Assembly: GCA_021464415.1 (NCBI GenBank)
Contig: CM038466.1
Span: forward strand, 27,219,017-27,283,016
Direction: 5' to 3'
DNA from: Lonicera japonica
Lineage: Eukaryota > Streptophyta > Magnoliopsida > Dipsacales > Caprifoliaceae
DNA: 64,000 nucleotides
The position numbers and the translations under genes were made by a program. Position 1 is the first letter of the stretch, and every line of letters starts with the position of its first letter. A model generated the notes under the pieces. The model searched no databases. It was not told the origin of the DNA and saw nothing but the letters and a program-made list of their open reading frames with translations. Below, in pieces: positions 46,340-58,751 of the stretch.

Positions 46340-47181
46340 TCGATGAACAACATCTATTATAATTTTTGTGAAAATAATATTTTACTATAAAAACTATTTA
46401 GAAAAGAACAAGACTAGAAAAAAAAATTAAATTTAAAAACACTTACATGAAAATTTGAAGAAAGCCTGGAATGGGAATGATCGTAAATTAAACACAAGTG
46501 GAATAATGCTAAGGATGATGAAGATGTAATTTTCTTTCTATTTATGGTATGGATGCATGCAAATGCCATCTTCAATCGTTCCATTTTAAAGACGCAAAAG
46601 GCCTATGGATGTATGGGGCCTCAATCATAATCTCTTGAATAATGGAAGTTTCAAAAAACACAATCATATGAACATTTGAAAAATTATAGTCAAAAGAATA
46701 ATTATAATGATTTTGAAAAAAAAATGTGCCATCTTCACTTTAATGGGTGTTGAAAAAAATATTAAAAGTGGTAAAGCATTTTTTGGAATAATTCATTTTG
46801 CAATTAGAACTTAGTATAATTTTTTTATGTTTAATACAAACCATATACGTATATTTTATCTTTTAAATAATTTCATTTGAGTTATTAAATTGTTGGGTCA
46901 AAAATATAATTAACAAAAATTATGGTGCAAACGGCGTAATGAACGAGTTAAAAAAAATAACAAAATGGTCCATAAGAGTGTGGCTCACTTGTATGAACCA
47001 TACAAGAGCTTCACTCGTATGGACCATTTTGTAATTTTTTTTTTTGCACAAAAATCATACGGCTCACCCATTTTCGTATCACTATATTTTTTACCATATC
47101 CATTGTGTTCTGCTTTAAAATTTAACTTAGCGAATGGTAATTTTGCCCTAAATTTTAACAGCTCCGTTGTGGATGCTCTTA

Positions 47182-48530
47182 TTTAATGAGTATGATGCAC
47201 ATGTTCTTTATTTCTTAATTCATTTAGTTCATTCATTTAAGTCGATTTTCTGCAACACCACAGTCAAACCATGCATAGCAATTTAACTATTCCAAAAAAA
47301 GAAACCCTTGATCATTTCACTCCTTTTCCGGAAAAATGGGAAAACGAGTATATAATTGTAGAGAGAGAATAAGAAGAAGTGAGAGTGATGGAGAAAGCTA
47401 AGGATTTTTCTCAGGGTTGTTGTATAGAGAGAATTGCTTATTTTTTTTCTTTTTAATTTTATTAAGGTGCACTTTCAAAATTAAAAATTAAATTTGGGTG
47501 TTAAAGAATGAGTGTTAAAATAAGAAATTAAAGGTGCCTTTACAAGAACCTATTTTTTTTAATAAAATTATAAACTAATTTAAATATAATCATTTGTCAA
47601 AAATTAGTGTTGTGAGATTTTACATTTATCATATATCGAAAAATAAAACAAGACTCCTAATTTATATCATTATGAAAAAATATATATAATTTAAATGGGT
47701 GTAACAAGAGAGGTGGTGTAGTTTTAAACAAACAAACTCTCCTCTTGCACCCATTTCAACTATATTTTCATGTTAAATTTAGAGTCATTTTTTTTATTAC
47801 AGAATAATTTAGATTAAGAGTTTCATTTAATTTTTGGATGAGCAATGTTATACTTCTTAGTTTCATTCTACTTATTAATCACTCATTATTCATGCATTTA
47901 GTATGACTATCCCGTAGATTAAGCCTATAAAAATATCATTTTCTTTTTGGATATGTGACAAATATAAATCTCACAGCACAAAATTAGTAAGTAAAAACAT
48001 AGTATTTGCATTTTGGCTTAAGCTCATGTGGCAGACCTGAGTATTAAGGTAGAGCACTTATGTTTGAGCTCAGTCCCCACCCCCTTCCACAAACCACCCG
48101 AAAGTATCTTTTCGCTTATATGAAAAAAAGGAATATTTCTTCGAAATGGCATATTCAAAATGAAAACAATTCTTGAGAGAGGACTGAAGAGCGACAGGAA
48201 CACGTGCTCGGACCCTATTAAAAAAAAGTTCGATGCAATCTTGAAATCCATTTAATGAAAATTCAAACTCCATCAATGCCAGTTTTCAATCCATAGACTG
48301 TTGAAAGAAAAAAATTATTGTCATTTGTCACTATTATTATTTCCTATTAAAACTAAAATTTTAATGTAGTCTTTGACTAGATTTCCTTTTTAGAAAAACG
48401 AACTCGCGCGGGTACGTCTGTAGGACAAAGAGTGTGGAGGAAAAAACTCTCATTAATTAAAGGAGAAAAGCCTCGTGAAAATAAGGACACGTAACTGAAA
48501 GTCTATTTAGTATCGATAATATAAATAATT
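47182..48530. other. Intergenic stretch without recognisable genes
   Basis: AT-rich, no element ends seen. The overlapping open frames near 48024-48276 (-) show no family features. Confidence 0.5.
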
Positions 48531-48810
48531 ATTTAAGGATAGGGGCTATTGTCACATCTTAAAGTTTTTTGTAACACTCCATCTATTGACTCAGTACAAT
48601 AAAATCGAGTATATTATCATTTACTCGGTACAATAAAACATAATTATTGTTAGAAACAAAAAAAATAATGATTCGGTCTTGTTATACCGAGTAATATGCA
48701 AATATTCGACCCTATTGCACCAAATAAATGCACGCATACTCGGTTCTATTGGCCCGAGTCAATATAAGAATATTACAAAGAGGTTTGATGGGTAGCAAAT
48801 AGGCCACCCT
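48531..48810. repeat. Hairpin-rich segment with ACTCGGT palindromes, possible TIR element
   Basis: Several ACTCGGTAC..../....TACCGAGT and ACTCGGTTC/GCCCGAGT units lie between 48590 and 48765. The ends (GGGGCTATTGTCACAT left; a GGCCTATTTGC-like right end in reverse complement) may be terminal repeats resembling those at 15650 and 48819, with TTATTTAA outside both. Boundaries are unsure. Confidence 0.4.
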
Positions 48811-49257
48811 TATTTAATGGGGGTTATTATTTACACCCCCCATTTATGTCACTAACACCACCATTGTCACAAACACCCCATCATGCCAATTTTTAGTCAC
48901 AAACACCTACCACCCAATTAAAAGTTAATATAAATCTTAATTAAAAATAAAATTACTTAATATTGATTAACATTGAAAGAGAAGACGATTCTATCACCTT
49001 CTCCCGCTCATCTCTCACACCTTCTCCTGCTCGTTTTCCACCTGCTCATCTCTCACATTCTCCCACTCGTATCTCACCTTCGCAGATCTCTCGGTTGTCT
49101 CCCACCTTCGTAACTTTCACACTCGTAACTATCCCGCTCGTCTCTCACCTTCATAACTTTCCCATCACTTATCTCCGCGCCGAAGAACAGCCGTTGACAA
49201 CCGATAAAAACCCTCTCCCACCTCCGCGACTGTTGAAAACATAAAGAAGTCATTTAC

Positions 49258-50530
49258 GTCTCTCACCTAATGATAGGTGAGTAGATTCATACAATCTCAC
49301 CCCACATTAGGTGAATGTGTTACAAGTGACTCACCTAATATAAGGTAATGGAATGCAGAATGTACTGGAGTATTTCTAAATTAGACTCACCTAATAACAG
49401 GTGAGTGGATTCACACACACTCACCCCACATTAAGTGAATGTGTTGTAAGTAACTCGCCTAATAACACACTCGTCTCACATGAGGTGAGTGTTGTTGGTC
49501 GGATAATGATCCTAGAGGGGGTGAATAGGGTTTTAAAAACTTAATGCGGAATTAAAACGTTTTAAAAATATTTAAGCAAATCAACTTAACTAAGTAACAA
49601 TATCAAGGAAATAATAAATTTCAAGTAATCAATCCCAAGACAAGTAAATAAGCAATCTCAAAATACAAGCAATAATATAGCAATAAAAAGATAGCTTGAG
49701 TTAGGGAGATTGAACCAATTTGAAGCTCAAGACTTTTTATCCTCACGGTTCGGTTTCTTCAACCATACGTCCGCGCTCGGTTAGTTTTCCGAGAATTTCC
49801 ACTATTCAATCTTCTTTGGGTGAAGACCAAACCTCAATACAAATGTTGTTATGCACGCAACACTCATAATGTAGTTATACACACTACACTTCTTACAAGA
49901 TATGCTCTCTTGCTCTACAAAGAGACAAACTCTCTTTTGAAATGAAGAATGAATACATTTAAGCTATAGGGATTTGATCAATAAAGTAACTTTACATAAG
50001 TCTTAAGCACTCATTCAATTACTGAATTAACGAGTCTTCAAATGCTTTGATTTGTTTCTTCGGATTGATCTTCATTTAAAGCTTTTTCCTTGAAGCTTTT
50101 CATATAGTCTTTTGATCCTTTGTGCTTCATGATTTGCATTGAGAGATTTGATATTCCTTATCTTGTCCAATGATCAAATAATGAATGATTGATCATTGTC
50201 ATGTTTTTCTTGAATTTTTCAAGTAAATGAACTGTATACTTATATTAAGAAACATGTTAAATTACACATGATTGATTTATTGTTAATATCAAAATAAGAT
50301 TAAGACCTTAGGTCAACAATCTCCCCCTTTTTGATGATGACAATAAATTAATAACACACTCGTCTAATAACAGGTGAGTGAATTTACACACACTCACCCC
50401 ACATTAAGTGAATGTGTTGTAAGTAACTCGCCTAATAACACACTCGTCTTACATGAGGTGAATGTGTTTGTACACACTCGCCTTATTTGAGGAGAGTTGT
50501 AACTAGATTACTCTCCTTATATAAAGCGAG
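49258..50530. repeat. CTCACCTAAT...AGGTGAG hairpin repeats split by an LTR
   Basis: Units such as CTCACCTAATGATAGGTGAG alternate with CTCACCCCACATTA and GTGAATGTGTT. The array occupies 49258-49492 and continues at 50353-50530 after the LTR insertion. Left and right parts share ACACTCGTCT and TTGTAAGTAACTCGCCTAAT, so part of the array is duplicated around the insertion. Confidence 0.8.
49493..50354 (-). mobile_element. Truncated copia element: LTR plus polypurine tract, inverted
   Basis: The minus strand reads AAAAAGGGGGAGAT then TGTTGACCTAAGGTC... to ...CCGACCAACA (LTR 50318-49493, 826 bp). This is the same LTR family as 22261-26936, with about 700 bp of the LTR deleted. Some 35 bp of internal sequence beside the polypurine tract remain at 50319-50354, so it is a truncated element and not a simple solo LTR. 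Confidence 0.88.
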
Positions 50531-51122
50531 TCAAGCCTGGACAGAACCCGTTTTATACTATATTTTGGGGATTACATCTTTGTTTTAATTTGAATGTTGT
50601 AGAATGATGTATGAAAACTAATATATATATATATTAATACACCAATAATAACAATTATAATATATCTTTGGCTTCATTTTGGAGTGAAATTTCATCACCA
50701 ACTTTTTTTAAAACTTTTTCTTTCTCCACTATCTCATGAACATTGCTTCTTATTTATCATAATCAAAGCTTCAAACTTTCCATCAATAATGTTTGTGCTT
50801 CGATTTGATTGTGATTTCTTGATTTTGAGAGTTTCAATGATAAAGAAGTGAGTCTCTTCTCTCTCTCTCTCTCTTTTTACTTGAAGTAATGAAATGTGAT
50901 TGTGAATGGGGGAAATGGGAGATATAAGTTTAATTATTTGGGTTAATGTTTGATTAGTTTATTAAAAAATAAATAAATAGATAGGTTAATGTTTTAAGCA
51001 TTTGCTAAGTAAGAGGGTGTTTGTGACAAAAAAGTAGAGTATTAAAAATGAGTTTTATCAAATTATAAATAGTGGTGTTTATGACAAGATTGAGGGATAT
51101 AAATAATAACACCCTATTTAAT

Positions 51123-52736
51123 TGGTAGTAATGACTAAGATAATATTTTTGTCAGCATTGCCTCAAATGTCAAGATCGTTGAGTAAACGGACTTCTTTCA
51201 GTCATTATTTTAATACGTGACTTGGAAAGCAGATTTTATCATATGTCGGGTTTTCTGCAACTTGTTTGGCACAAACAAACGTCGACTTACAATTTTGGAT
51301 GTATATTTGAAGACAATAAATGCTTAAATGCACATGGTTCGAGCTACTATCAACAATAATTTAACAAGTTATTTGACTAATCTTTTAAAAAATAATGATA
51401 TAAATATAGCGAATCAAGAACAATAACAAGCTTTTAAAAAAGAGTTCGAAGACGACAAGATAATAATAAAGTTATCGTGGAATTAGAGCGAAAAGTCTTC
51501 GAAGATCGAAGAGCTTGAGGGCAGCTAAGTGCAGACTCAAAACCCCAATAGGGGTGGATTCAAATCCGTTTAAGGAACGGTTGATTGGGGAGAATTACTT
51601 CCATTTGCGTAGTGATTTCTTAGAAAAAATTTCAATCTATTTTTTATTAGAGGTTTTTTTTTTCTTTTTTTAAATAAAAGCTTAAAATAAATTGATTTTA
51701 TTTTATTTATAATTTCTTTTCGTTCTAAATGAAGGAAAAAATAAGTAACTTTTACTCATTTCTTACATCCACTAAAAATCAGGAAATAAGTTAAGAAAAA
51801 CTTTACCACTTCAATTACAAACCATTAGCCACAGCCCACAGGTCTAGAATTGTTTATTCTTGGGAATCAAAAGGATCCAAAAGTATATTATAAGCTACAC
51901 ATAACACTAAAATTCCTTTTCAGTGACTATTTGTATATTATTGTAGTAGTACTACTATTTATTTATTTTTTCGAAAAGTGAAGAAAGGGAATTAATACTA
52001 ATAGTAATTTTTTTTTTCAAAAGTGAAGAAAGCAAAAAATAGTTAATATAAGTATAACCTTTTAATTTTGTAAAGGTAAATTAACAGTAAAAAATATTAG
52101 GTTATCTTGCACGGCTACATACATGATATGTGTGTAATTTGTATATATAAATTTATAAAAATATAAGGTCTGTTTGATAAAGAAGTTCAAAAATGATTAA
52201 AAAGGCCATTGCTCTTTTTATGAGAAATTAGAAAGTGGGATAGATAATTTGGTGAAATATTTTTCATCTTATATTTATTTTATGAGAAAGCGTTTTAATT
52301 CCATCTTTCCTTATTTCCATGAAAAATTCTTTTTACTGGCCATCCAAAGAATTTTATTACATGAAAAAAGAGAAGTAAGAAAATATATTATCACATCACT
52401 TACTTATTTTTTTAACTTTTTATAAAATTTAATTATTTTTCTACCAAAATTGAGACGGCCTTTTGGGGTTTATAAAATAAAATTTTATTAAGAATTGTAG
52501 TCAGGTATTAGAAAACGTATAATATCTAGAAAGATGCAAGCATTCAAATCCTGCCCCACCTCTCAATCAAAATCATATTCATTCACCACTTGTATTAAAA
52601 CAAAAAATGGCCCGTTTGTAAGAACACACGATAAAAACTCAAATATATATAAAAAAATGAGATACAAGTGTACATTAAATGAGGTACATTTTTTTATGCA
52701 GAACTTAATTATTCTTTTCTTTCACATACTTAACAT
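51123..52736. other. Intergenic stretch without recognisable genes
   Basis: AT-rich with poly-T runs. A possible MITE lies near 52170-52465 but its ends do not pair convincingly. Confidence 0.5.
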
Positions 52737-53607
52737 ATTAGATTTTAACCCGTGCGATGCACGGGACGGGCAATTTACATTTTCAAATTTATTTATAATA
52801 TGAAAACTAAAATTTTACTTCAATTGTCTAATTTGATCCGTGTGAATATTTGATAAAAAATGTAAATGACACGATAAAGAAAAAAGAAAGAAAAAAATAA
52901 AACACACATTCCATGCAATGAATTATTTATGCAAAAAGATTTCATACTCTTTGCTTGCCAGATTTAGTATGCATAGAGATAATCACATGACACCTTGAAT
53001 GATAAATGAATTACATTAGAACTTTCAATTTGGCATGGAATTAAATGTGGGGCTAAAGATTGATATAACGAATACTTCTATATCAAGGAATATAAAAATC
53101 ATAGTAAGATATATAATTTTATATCGCACTTTGCTATGATTTTTGCCAGTCAGTATTTGTTAACTTTATTATTGAATTTTCGCTTGAATTCTTCTTTATT
53201 GAAAATAATAAAATAATAATGTACCAAAAACACAATAATAGTGAAAATATGAATAGAACAAAAATAAGAATATTGATTGGTCAAATTAAATATATATATA
53301 TATATAAAGGCCTTGTAAATTTTAGTAAGAGAATCATATTATCTAAGAAAACAGTTGATGATGGTGCATGGAATACATCAAAATGTAGATAATTTGGGCA
53401 TCATGTAATATAAATTTAACAAACTGAAATTATATATTTCTTGAAAAAAAACATTTAATATATATATAAGTTAATAAAATATATACAATTAATAAATATT
53501 AATGAAATAAGTACATTTAATACATATTAATAATATATTAAACGGAGAAACTTTCTCTATAATACTATTATGTAATATAATATAATGTAATAGATAGATA
53601 GTATAGA
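52737..53607 (-). mobile_element. Non-autonomous Helitron-like element
   Basis: ATTAG at 52737-52741 (minus CTAAT) and hairpin CCCGTGCGATGCACGGG at 52749-52765 give the 3' end. TAGTATAGA near 53607 (minus TCTATACTA) gives a likely 5' end. No coding. A (TTAA)n run follows at 53612-53636, and a second minus-strand TCTATATTATGATAG-type 5' end is visible at about 53699. Confidence 0.7.
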
Positions 53608-53858
53608 TAAATTAATTAATTAATTAATTAATTAATATAATAAATGATATCATTAATGGAAGAAGTTACGTTCTCCATTTTACTATCATAATATAGATAA
53701 TAATAATTATTATTATTATTATTATAATACAAAATATGAATTATTAGGGCAATTAATATAACAATTAATAAGAGAGAGGGTATTAAGTGTGTTATTATTA
53801 TGGTAATTATTATAGTAATTAATAAGAGAGATAGTATTACTTCTTCTGTAATACTATA

Positions 53859-54350
53859 GGCCTCGTTTGATTCAGGTATTAGGATCAGTGGGATTAATAA
53901 TACCAGTATTAATAGTACTGGACTATTAATCATGGTATTAATTTAATACCAATACCCTGTTTGATTCATGTAGTATTAATACTGGGATATCTCATGCTAA
54001 TATTAATACCATGTTTGGTTCTGCAACTTGTATACGGAATTATATTTTGGACTGACAATTTTTTAAAAAAAAAAAATTTTAAAAAAAAATTTGAAAATAA
54101 AATTATTTTTTTTAAATAATAATAATATAGTAGTAGTAATGGCATTTTTGAAAATATATGATTCATTTTTATTAATCCTGGATAAACAATACCACCTCCC
54201 CCTGGTATTAAATTATAGCACAAAGAGTGGTATTAAATTAGTACCGGTATTAGTAATCCGAGCACATTTGTGCGAATCAAACAATGTATTATAAAAAAAG
54301 TGGTATTAATAATCTCATCCCACTTTTTAATACCCGAATCAAACGAGGCC
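53859..54350. mobile_element. Tourist-like MITE, copy 1 (GGCCTCGTTTGATTCAGG family)
   Basis: The ends GGCCTCGTTTGATTCAGGTA and TACCCGAATCAAACGAGGCC-type are inverted, with ATA on each side (53856-53858 and 54351-54353). It is 492 bp and nearly identical to 58198-58751 except for an A/T tract of variable length in the middle. Confidence 0.88.
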
Positions 54351-54353
54351 ATA

Positions 54354-57300
54354 GTATATGATACTTTCGAGATATAAGTTGACATTTTTTAATAAAAAAA
54401 TGATATTGCTCGGATAAAGAGATCATCTTAATTATAGCATCAAAGTTAGGGTTCAAATTCTTCCATCCCTTAATTAACTTTTCGAATCACAGATCTACCT
54501 AAAAAAATTATTTTTGTATTTGTTGCATCAACTTTGAAAAATAGAATTTCAGATATCCCCAAAAATTTCGACTAATAATTTGTAAGGGAAAATATATTAT
54601 AATATAGCTAAAGATAGGGAACATCCCTAGTTAAGAAAATCTATATAAAAATATATGTTAAGATTGGATCCGGTGAAGGATAATATTTTAAGGCAAAAAG
54701 GGGGGGTTGCATGTGGGGACGGTAACTATTAATTTTGATAAATTTTACTAAAGCATGCTTTTTTTGTTCATCACCAGTTCAGATGATGTCACTATTTGTT
54801 TTGCAACGGTCCATAATATAATAATATAAATTTAGAGTGATTTTATTTTATTTTTAATAATATTTAATTTTACTTTTACTTTTTATTAGATCTTTTATAA
54901 CCAAGTAATGGAACCTTATTCAATTATTGATAATTGAATATAAACTTATTATTCAATACTTAAAGGTCGAGTAAGGCATAATCACATTTACATTCGACCC
55001 TTAAAAACCGAATAATAAGCCTTTACTTAATACTCAATGATCGAATAAAAGATGAAAGTTAAACTAAGTATTATTGGAAGTAGAAATAAAATTACCCTAA
55101 ATTTATTATATTTACCATGAACTACAAATTTTGATATAAGCAATTATGTTATAATAATACAGCTTTGTTTATATAATTATGATACCACAACAACCGGACA
55201 TCCACAATAACAAAAGTACACATCAACAAAGGTGTATGATAAATTTTGGCATGCGCTATTTGGATTCCACGAAATATTTAGAAATACGATATTTTTCATT
55301 TGCCTGATAACAACTAAGTAAGTGCGTGTTACTCATTCGATAACAAACAAGTATAAGCCTATAAATACAGTGCTTATGGGCTGAGTAAGATATTTTCAAA
55401 CTTATACTCGACCATCATGAAACGAATAACATGCACTTACTCACTTATTATCGGGCGAATAAAACAATTAAATATTTTCAAATACTTTATGGTATACAAA
55501 TAAAGGCCGCTTAAATTGCAAGTTGTTCAAAAAAACGAGATGCATTAGCATTTTGAACCAATATAAAAAAACTGACCAAACATTGGATCGCATTTGATTG
55601 ATTTGGTTATCACCTTAATGAAACCAATATCAAACTGATCCAATCCAATATCAAAGTCCTTACGTAATTGGTTATTTATCCACTAAGTTATTGATATAGA
55701 CCGCATACACTTTATTATTGCTACATATATAAAAGAACCTAATAAGCAAATTATTTACTTTCTTTTATTTTATTAATGACTTAATTTAGATTATTTTAGT
55801 AATGAAGACAACTTTTTATTTATATTGTCTTGATCTTTGTGAAATTTTTTTTAGATAGTATCCTTGTGAAGTTGTTTAGATTTGTTTAGCATGTTATTTG
55901 AACTAATTAAATAATTTTCGCACAAAAGATATTAGTTTTGAACCAATCCAATCCAATATCAAATTGGATCAGATTGGATTTTAACCAAGTCGAATTGGAA
56001 AATATAAAATCATGTTTGATTGGATTAGTTGATGGATTGTAATAAATATATTAGTTTCAAACCGATGCACACCCTTACTTTATGACCTAGAGTTTGCATG
56101 TTCGAACCCCATCAAATGGATTTTTATTCTAAAATCTAAATGCACATGGTAAATGAGAAAACTGTCAAATATTTAGTATCCTAAACGAATTTAAAGACTT
56201 TCAATTTATAATATTTATAGATTAAAAAATAAGAATAACCTAAAAAGACAAAAATGCAAAAGACTAAGACGAAATTTTTTATTTTTTATTTTGGCCATAT
56301 CTCGGGGCATCCGCACTTTCGATCCGACTAATTTTCGGTCCTCGTACAGGACGCTGCAACGCTGTACAAGATAACTAAACCCTATGACAGATGTATTAGT
56401 ATTAAATATCGGCTCGTTCTTCACCTCAAAGAGTTACAATAAGGAGGGTTCAAACCTGAGATGTACCGTACGTTCCAAATCCACCCCTCCACTCAGCTAC
56501 TTCGAGGTTGACTAAGACGAAACTAAAAAAACATGTAGGGACATGAAGGCAAATGCACGAAGTTTAAAATTATATATCAAATGATTCACATCTCAATCTC
56601 CATGGCCCCACCCCGCCCCACCACCACCCACCCAGCCATAGTGAGACGAAAGATATATATTGTAAAACGTCCATTTAGTCTTCTCACGGTCTTTAGCCGC
56701 CGGGACATTATTTTAGCCTCCACTATCATATGAATAGATAAGTACTTATTTTTGCGTCAATAGTCTCGTAATATAATAATAGTATTATTTAATATAAAAA
56801 ATTAACAGAAGAGAGTTCAAGCTTTCAAAGAATTGTTATAATTTGAAACGAAAATACACTATTGTGGAGTTCTAAATAGATCAAATCTAATGCAATATTG
56901 TTAAATTTATTAAAGGTGGACCCCTAATTTTATGAACATGGGAGTTGATATCTATACTTAATTAGATTAGAGTGAACTAGAACTAAGAAAATAATATATT
57001 ATAGCATTAAAAAAAAATTGAACTGGACTATAATTCCGGTAGTCCAAAAATTTGGGTCCACACTTGAAATTTGTGATATGTGTTTCTTTTAAAAAAGGAA
57101 TAAGATAAAAAGGAGGTGAGTTTGACCGTCTAACTCTAACGTATATTTCACTAGTACAAGTTGTGCGTAATACTTGCATATATTTGTCTTAAATATTTTA
57201 TTTTATTTTTGAAAAGCAAAAAATGACATTATCTATTTATCTTGGTCCCAAATTATAGATTTACCATCAACTTTTAAGACGTCTGAAATAAGGTTCTAGT

Positions 57301-58194
57301 TGTATTAGAGATATAATTAATATGTGAAATTCCACAATCTATAAATAAGTTTACTAAAATATAAAAGGGCGTGATAAAGGCACCTTGAATTATATGCATA
57401 CTATCATATGATTATAAATTAAATATGATTTACAATTATCACAATACATATTTATGATTACATTGTAATCCGTGCAAAGTATACCATCAATTATTTATAA
57501 AATATTTTAAATCTCGATCGTACAATTTATTATATCTTATACATTTTTAAAATTTAAAAACTAATAGTCCTTATTATATAAATAGTGAGAATAAATATCC
57601 GTAATGCCCTTATCAAGAACAATATAAATTTTTGATTTGAAAATTAAAAGAAGTTAATTTAAAGGTACAAGTCAAATATATAATTCATTTCTAGGGAGAA
57701 AGATAAAAATCCTTCTTTCAACTTAAATATTGTTAAAAAAAATAATTAAAAATAGTAAAGATAGAAGAATATTCAAGTTGCCTGAATTTCCAAACGCGAG
57801 AAATTTGTAATCGCATAACCAAAATAATAATATAAAAAAGAGAAGAGAAAAGTCATTTGAGGGTCAATAATGATGTCGTAGCTCAACGTGGCCACCAGCC
57901 ACGGGGGAGCATTCACCCACCTCCCACGTTCTTTGAATTTTTCGCTAACTATGAGCTACCCTAGATTTCAAAATATTATATATAAGATATAGTCTATAAT
58001 ATATTTTATTTAAAAGAGGTAATCCATAGATACAAAACCATAGTGTGTATTATATATATATGTATTATTTATTTTTTTCGAGAATTCTGATGCATAGATA
58101 TTAGTGGAAACAATATTTATTAGTTTTACGTATTAACTTTTTTAAATCAAATATTATATGTGATCGAAAAAATTATTGTATGTGACTGAGACAC
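54354..58194. other. Long AT-rich intergenic region with hairpin repeats
   Basis: No gene is recognised in 3.8 kb. Short inverted motifs ACTCGACC, ATTCGACC, CGAATAA and AAGGTCGAGTAA cluster at 54945-55060 and 55310-55470. A tRNA-B-box-like GTTCGAACCCC lies at 56100-56110. Small open frames at 56215-56424 and 56967-57179 (-) have no family features. Confidence 0.5.
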
Positions 58195-58197
58195 TAA

Positions 58198-58751
58198 GGT
58201 CTCGTTTGATTCAGGTATTAGGATCAGTGGAATTAATAATACCAGTATTAATAGTACTGGACTATTAATCATGGTATTAATTTAATACCAATACCCTGTT
58301 TGATTCATGTAGTATTAATACTGGGATATCTTATGCTAATATTAATACCATATTTGGTTCTGTAACTTGTATACAGAATTATATTTTGGACTAACAATTT
58401 TTTTTAAAAAAAAATTTCCAAAAAAAAAATTTCAAAAAATTTGTAAAAAAAATAAAATTTTTTTTTTTTTTTTAAAAAAAATAAGTTTTAAAAAAAAATT
58501 AAATTTTTTTTTAAAAATAATAATAATATAGTAGTAGTAGTGGCATTTTTGAAAATATATGGTTCATTTTTATTAATCCTGGATAAACAATACCACCTCC
58601 CCCTAGTATTAAATTATAGCACAAAGAGTGGTATTAAGTTAGTACCGGTATTAGTAATCCCAGCACATTTGTGCGAATCAAACAAGGTATTATAAAAAAA
58701 GTGGTATTAATAATCCCATCCCACTTTTTAATACCCGAATCAGACGAGGCC
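58198..58751. mobile_element. Tourist-like MITE, copy 2 (GGCCTCGTTTGATTCAGG family)
   Basis: The ends GGTCTCGTTTGATTCAGG and CCGAATCAGACGAGGCC are flanked by TAA on both sides. It is 554 bp, the same family as 53859-54350, with an expanded A/T tract near 58400-58515. Confidence 0.88.

Larger units (their letters stand above)
41142..47178. mobile_element. Decayed PIF/Harbinger transposon with extra plant-mobile-domain gene
   Basis: The left end GAGCATCTCTATCGG and right end (reverse complement) GAGCATCCACAACGG are flanked by TTA at 41139-41141 and 47179-47181, the 3-bp duplication of PIF/Harbinger. Inside are the Myb/NAM-associated ORF1 (+), the DDE transposase (-), and a third, plant-mobile-domain-like gene (-). 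Subterminal regions 41270-41420 and 46960-47075 share inverted CACTCGTATGA/TCATACGAGTG motifs. A second TTAGAGCATG at 41480-41488 is an alternative left end. Confidence 0.75.
48819..51114. mobile_element. Terminal-inverted-repeat element with palindrome arrays and nested LTR
   Basis: The left end GGGGGTTATTATTTACACC and right end (reverse complement) GGGTGTTATTATTTATATC are flanked by TATTTAAT at 48811-48818 and 51115-51122. The ends resemble those of 15650-16701. The interior has CTCACCTAAT/AGGTGAG hairpins (49258-49480 and 50353-50530) and an inverted copia LTR fragment at 49493-50354. The Ser/Pro-rich open frame at 48963-49244 is low-complexity and not called. Confidence 0.78.

Noticed and set aside
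48963..49244. Ser/Pro-rich 93-residue open frame
   Set aside because: Low-complexity CT-rich repeat within a TIR element, no start context or family motif.
52170..52465. Possible MITE with GGTCTGTTTGATAA start
   Set aside because: The proposed right end does not form a convincing inverted repeat and no target duplication is visible.
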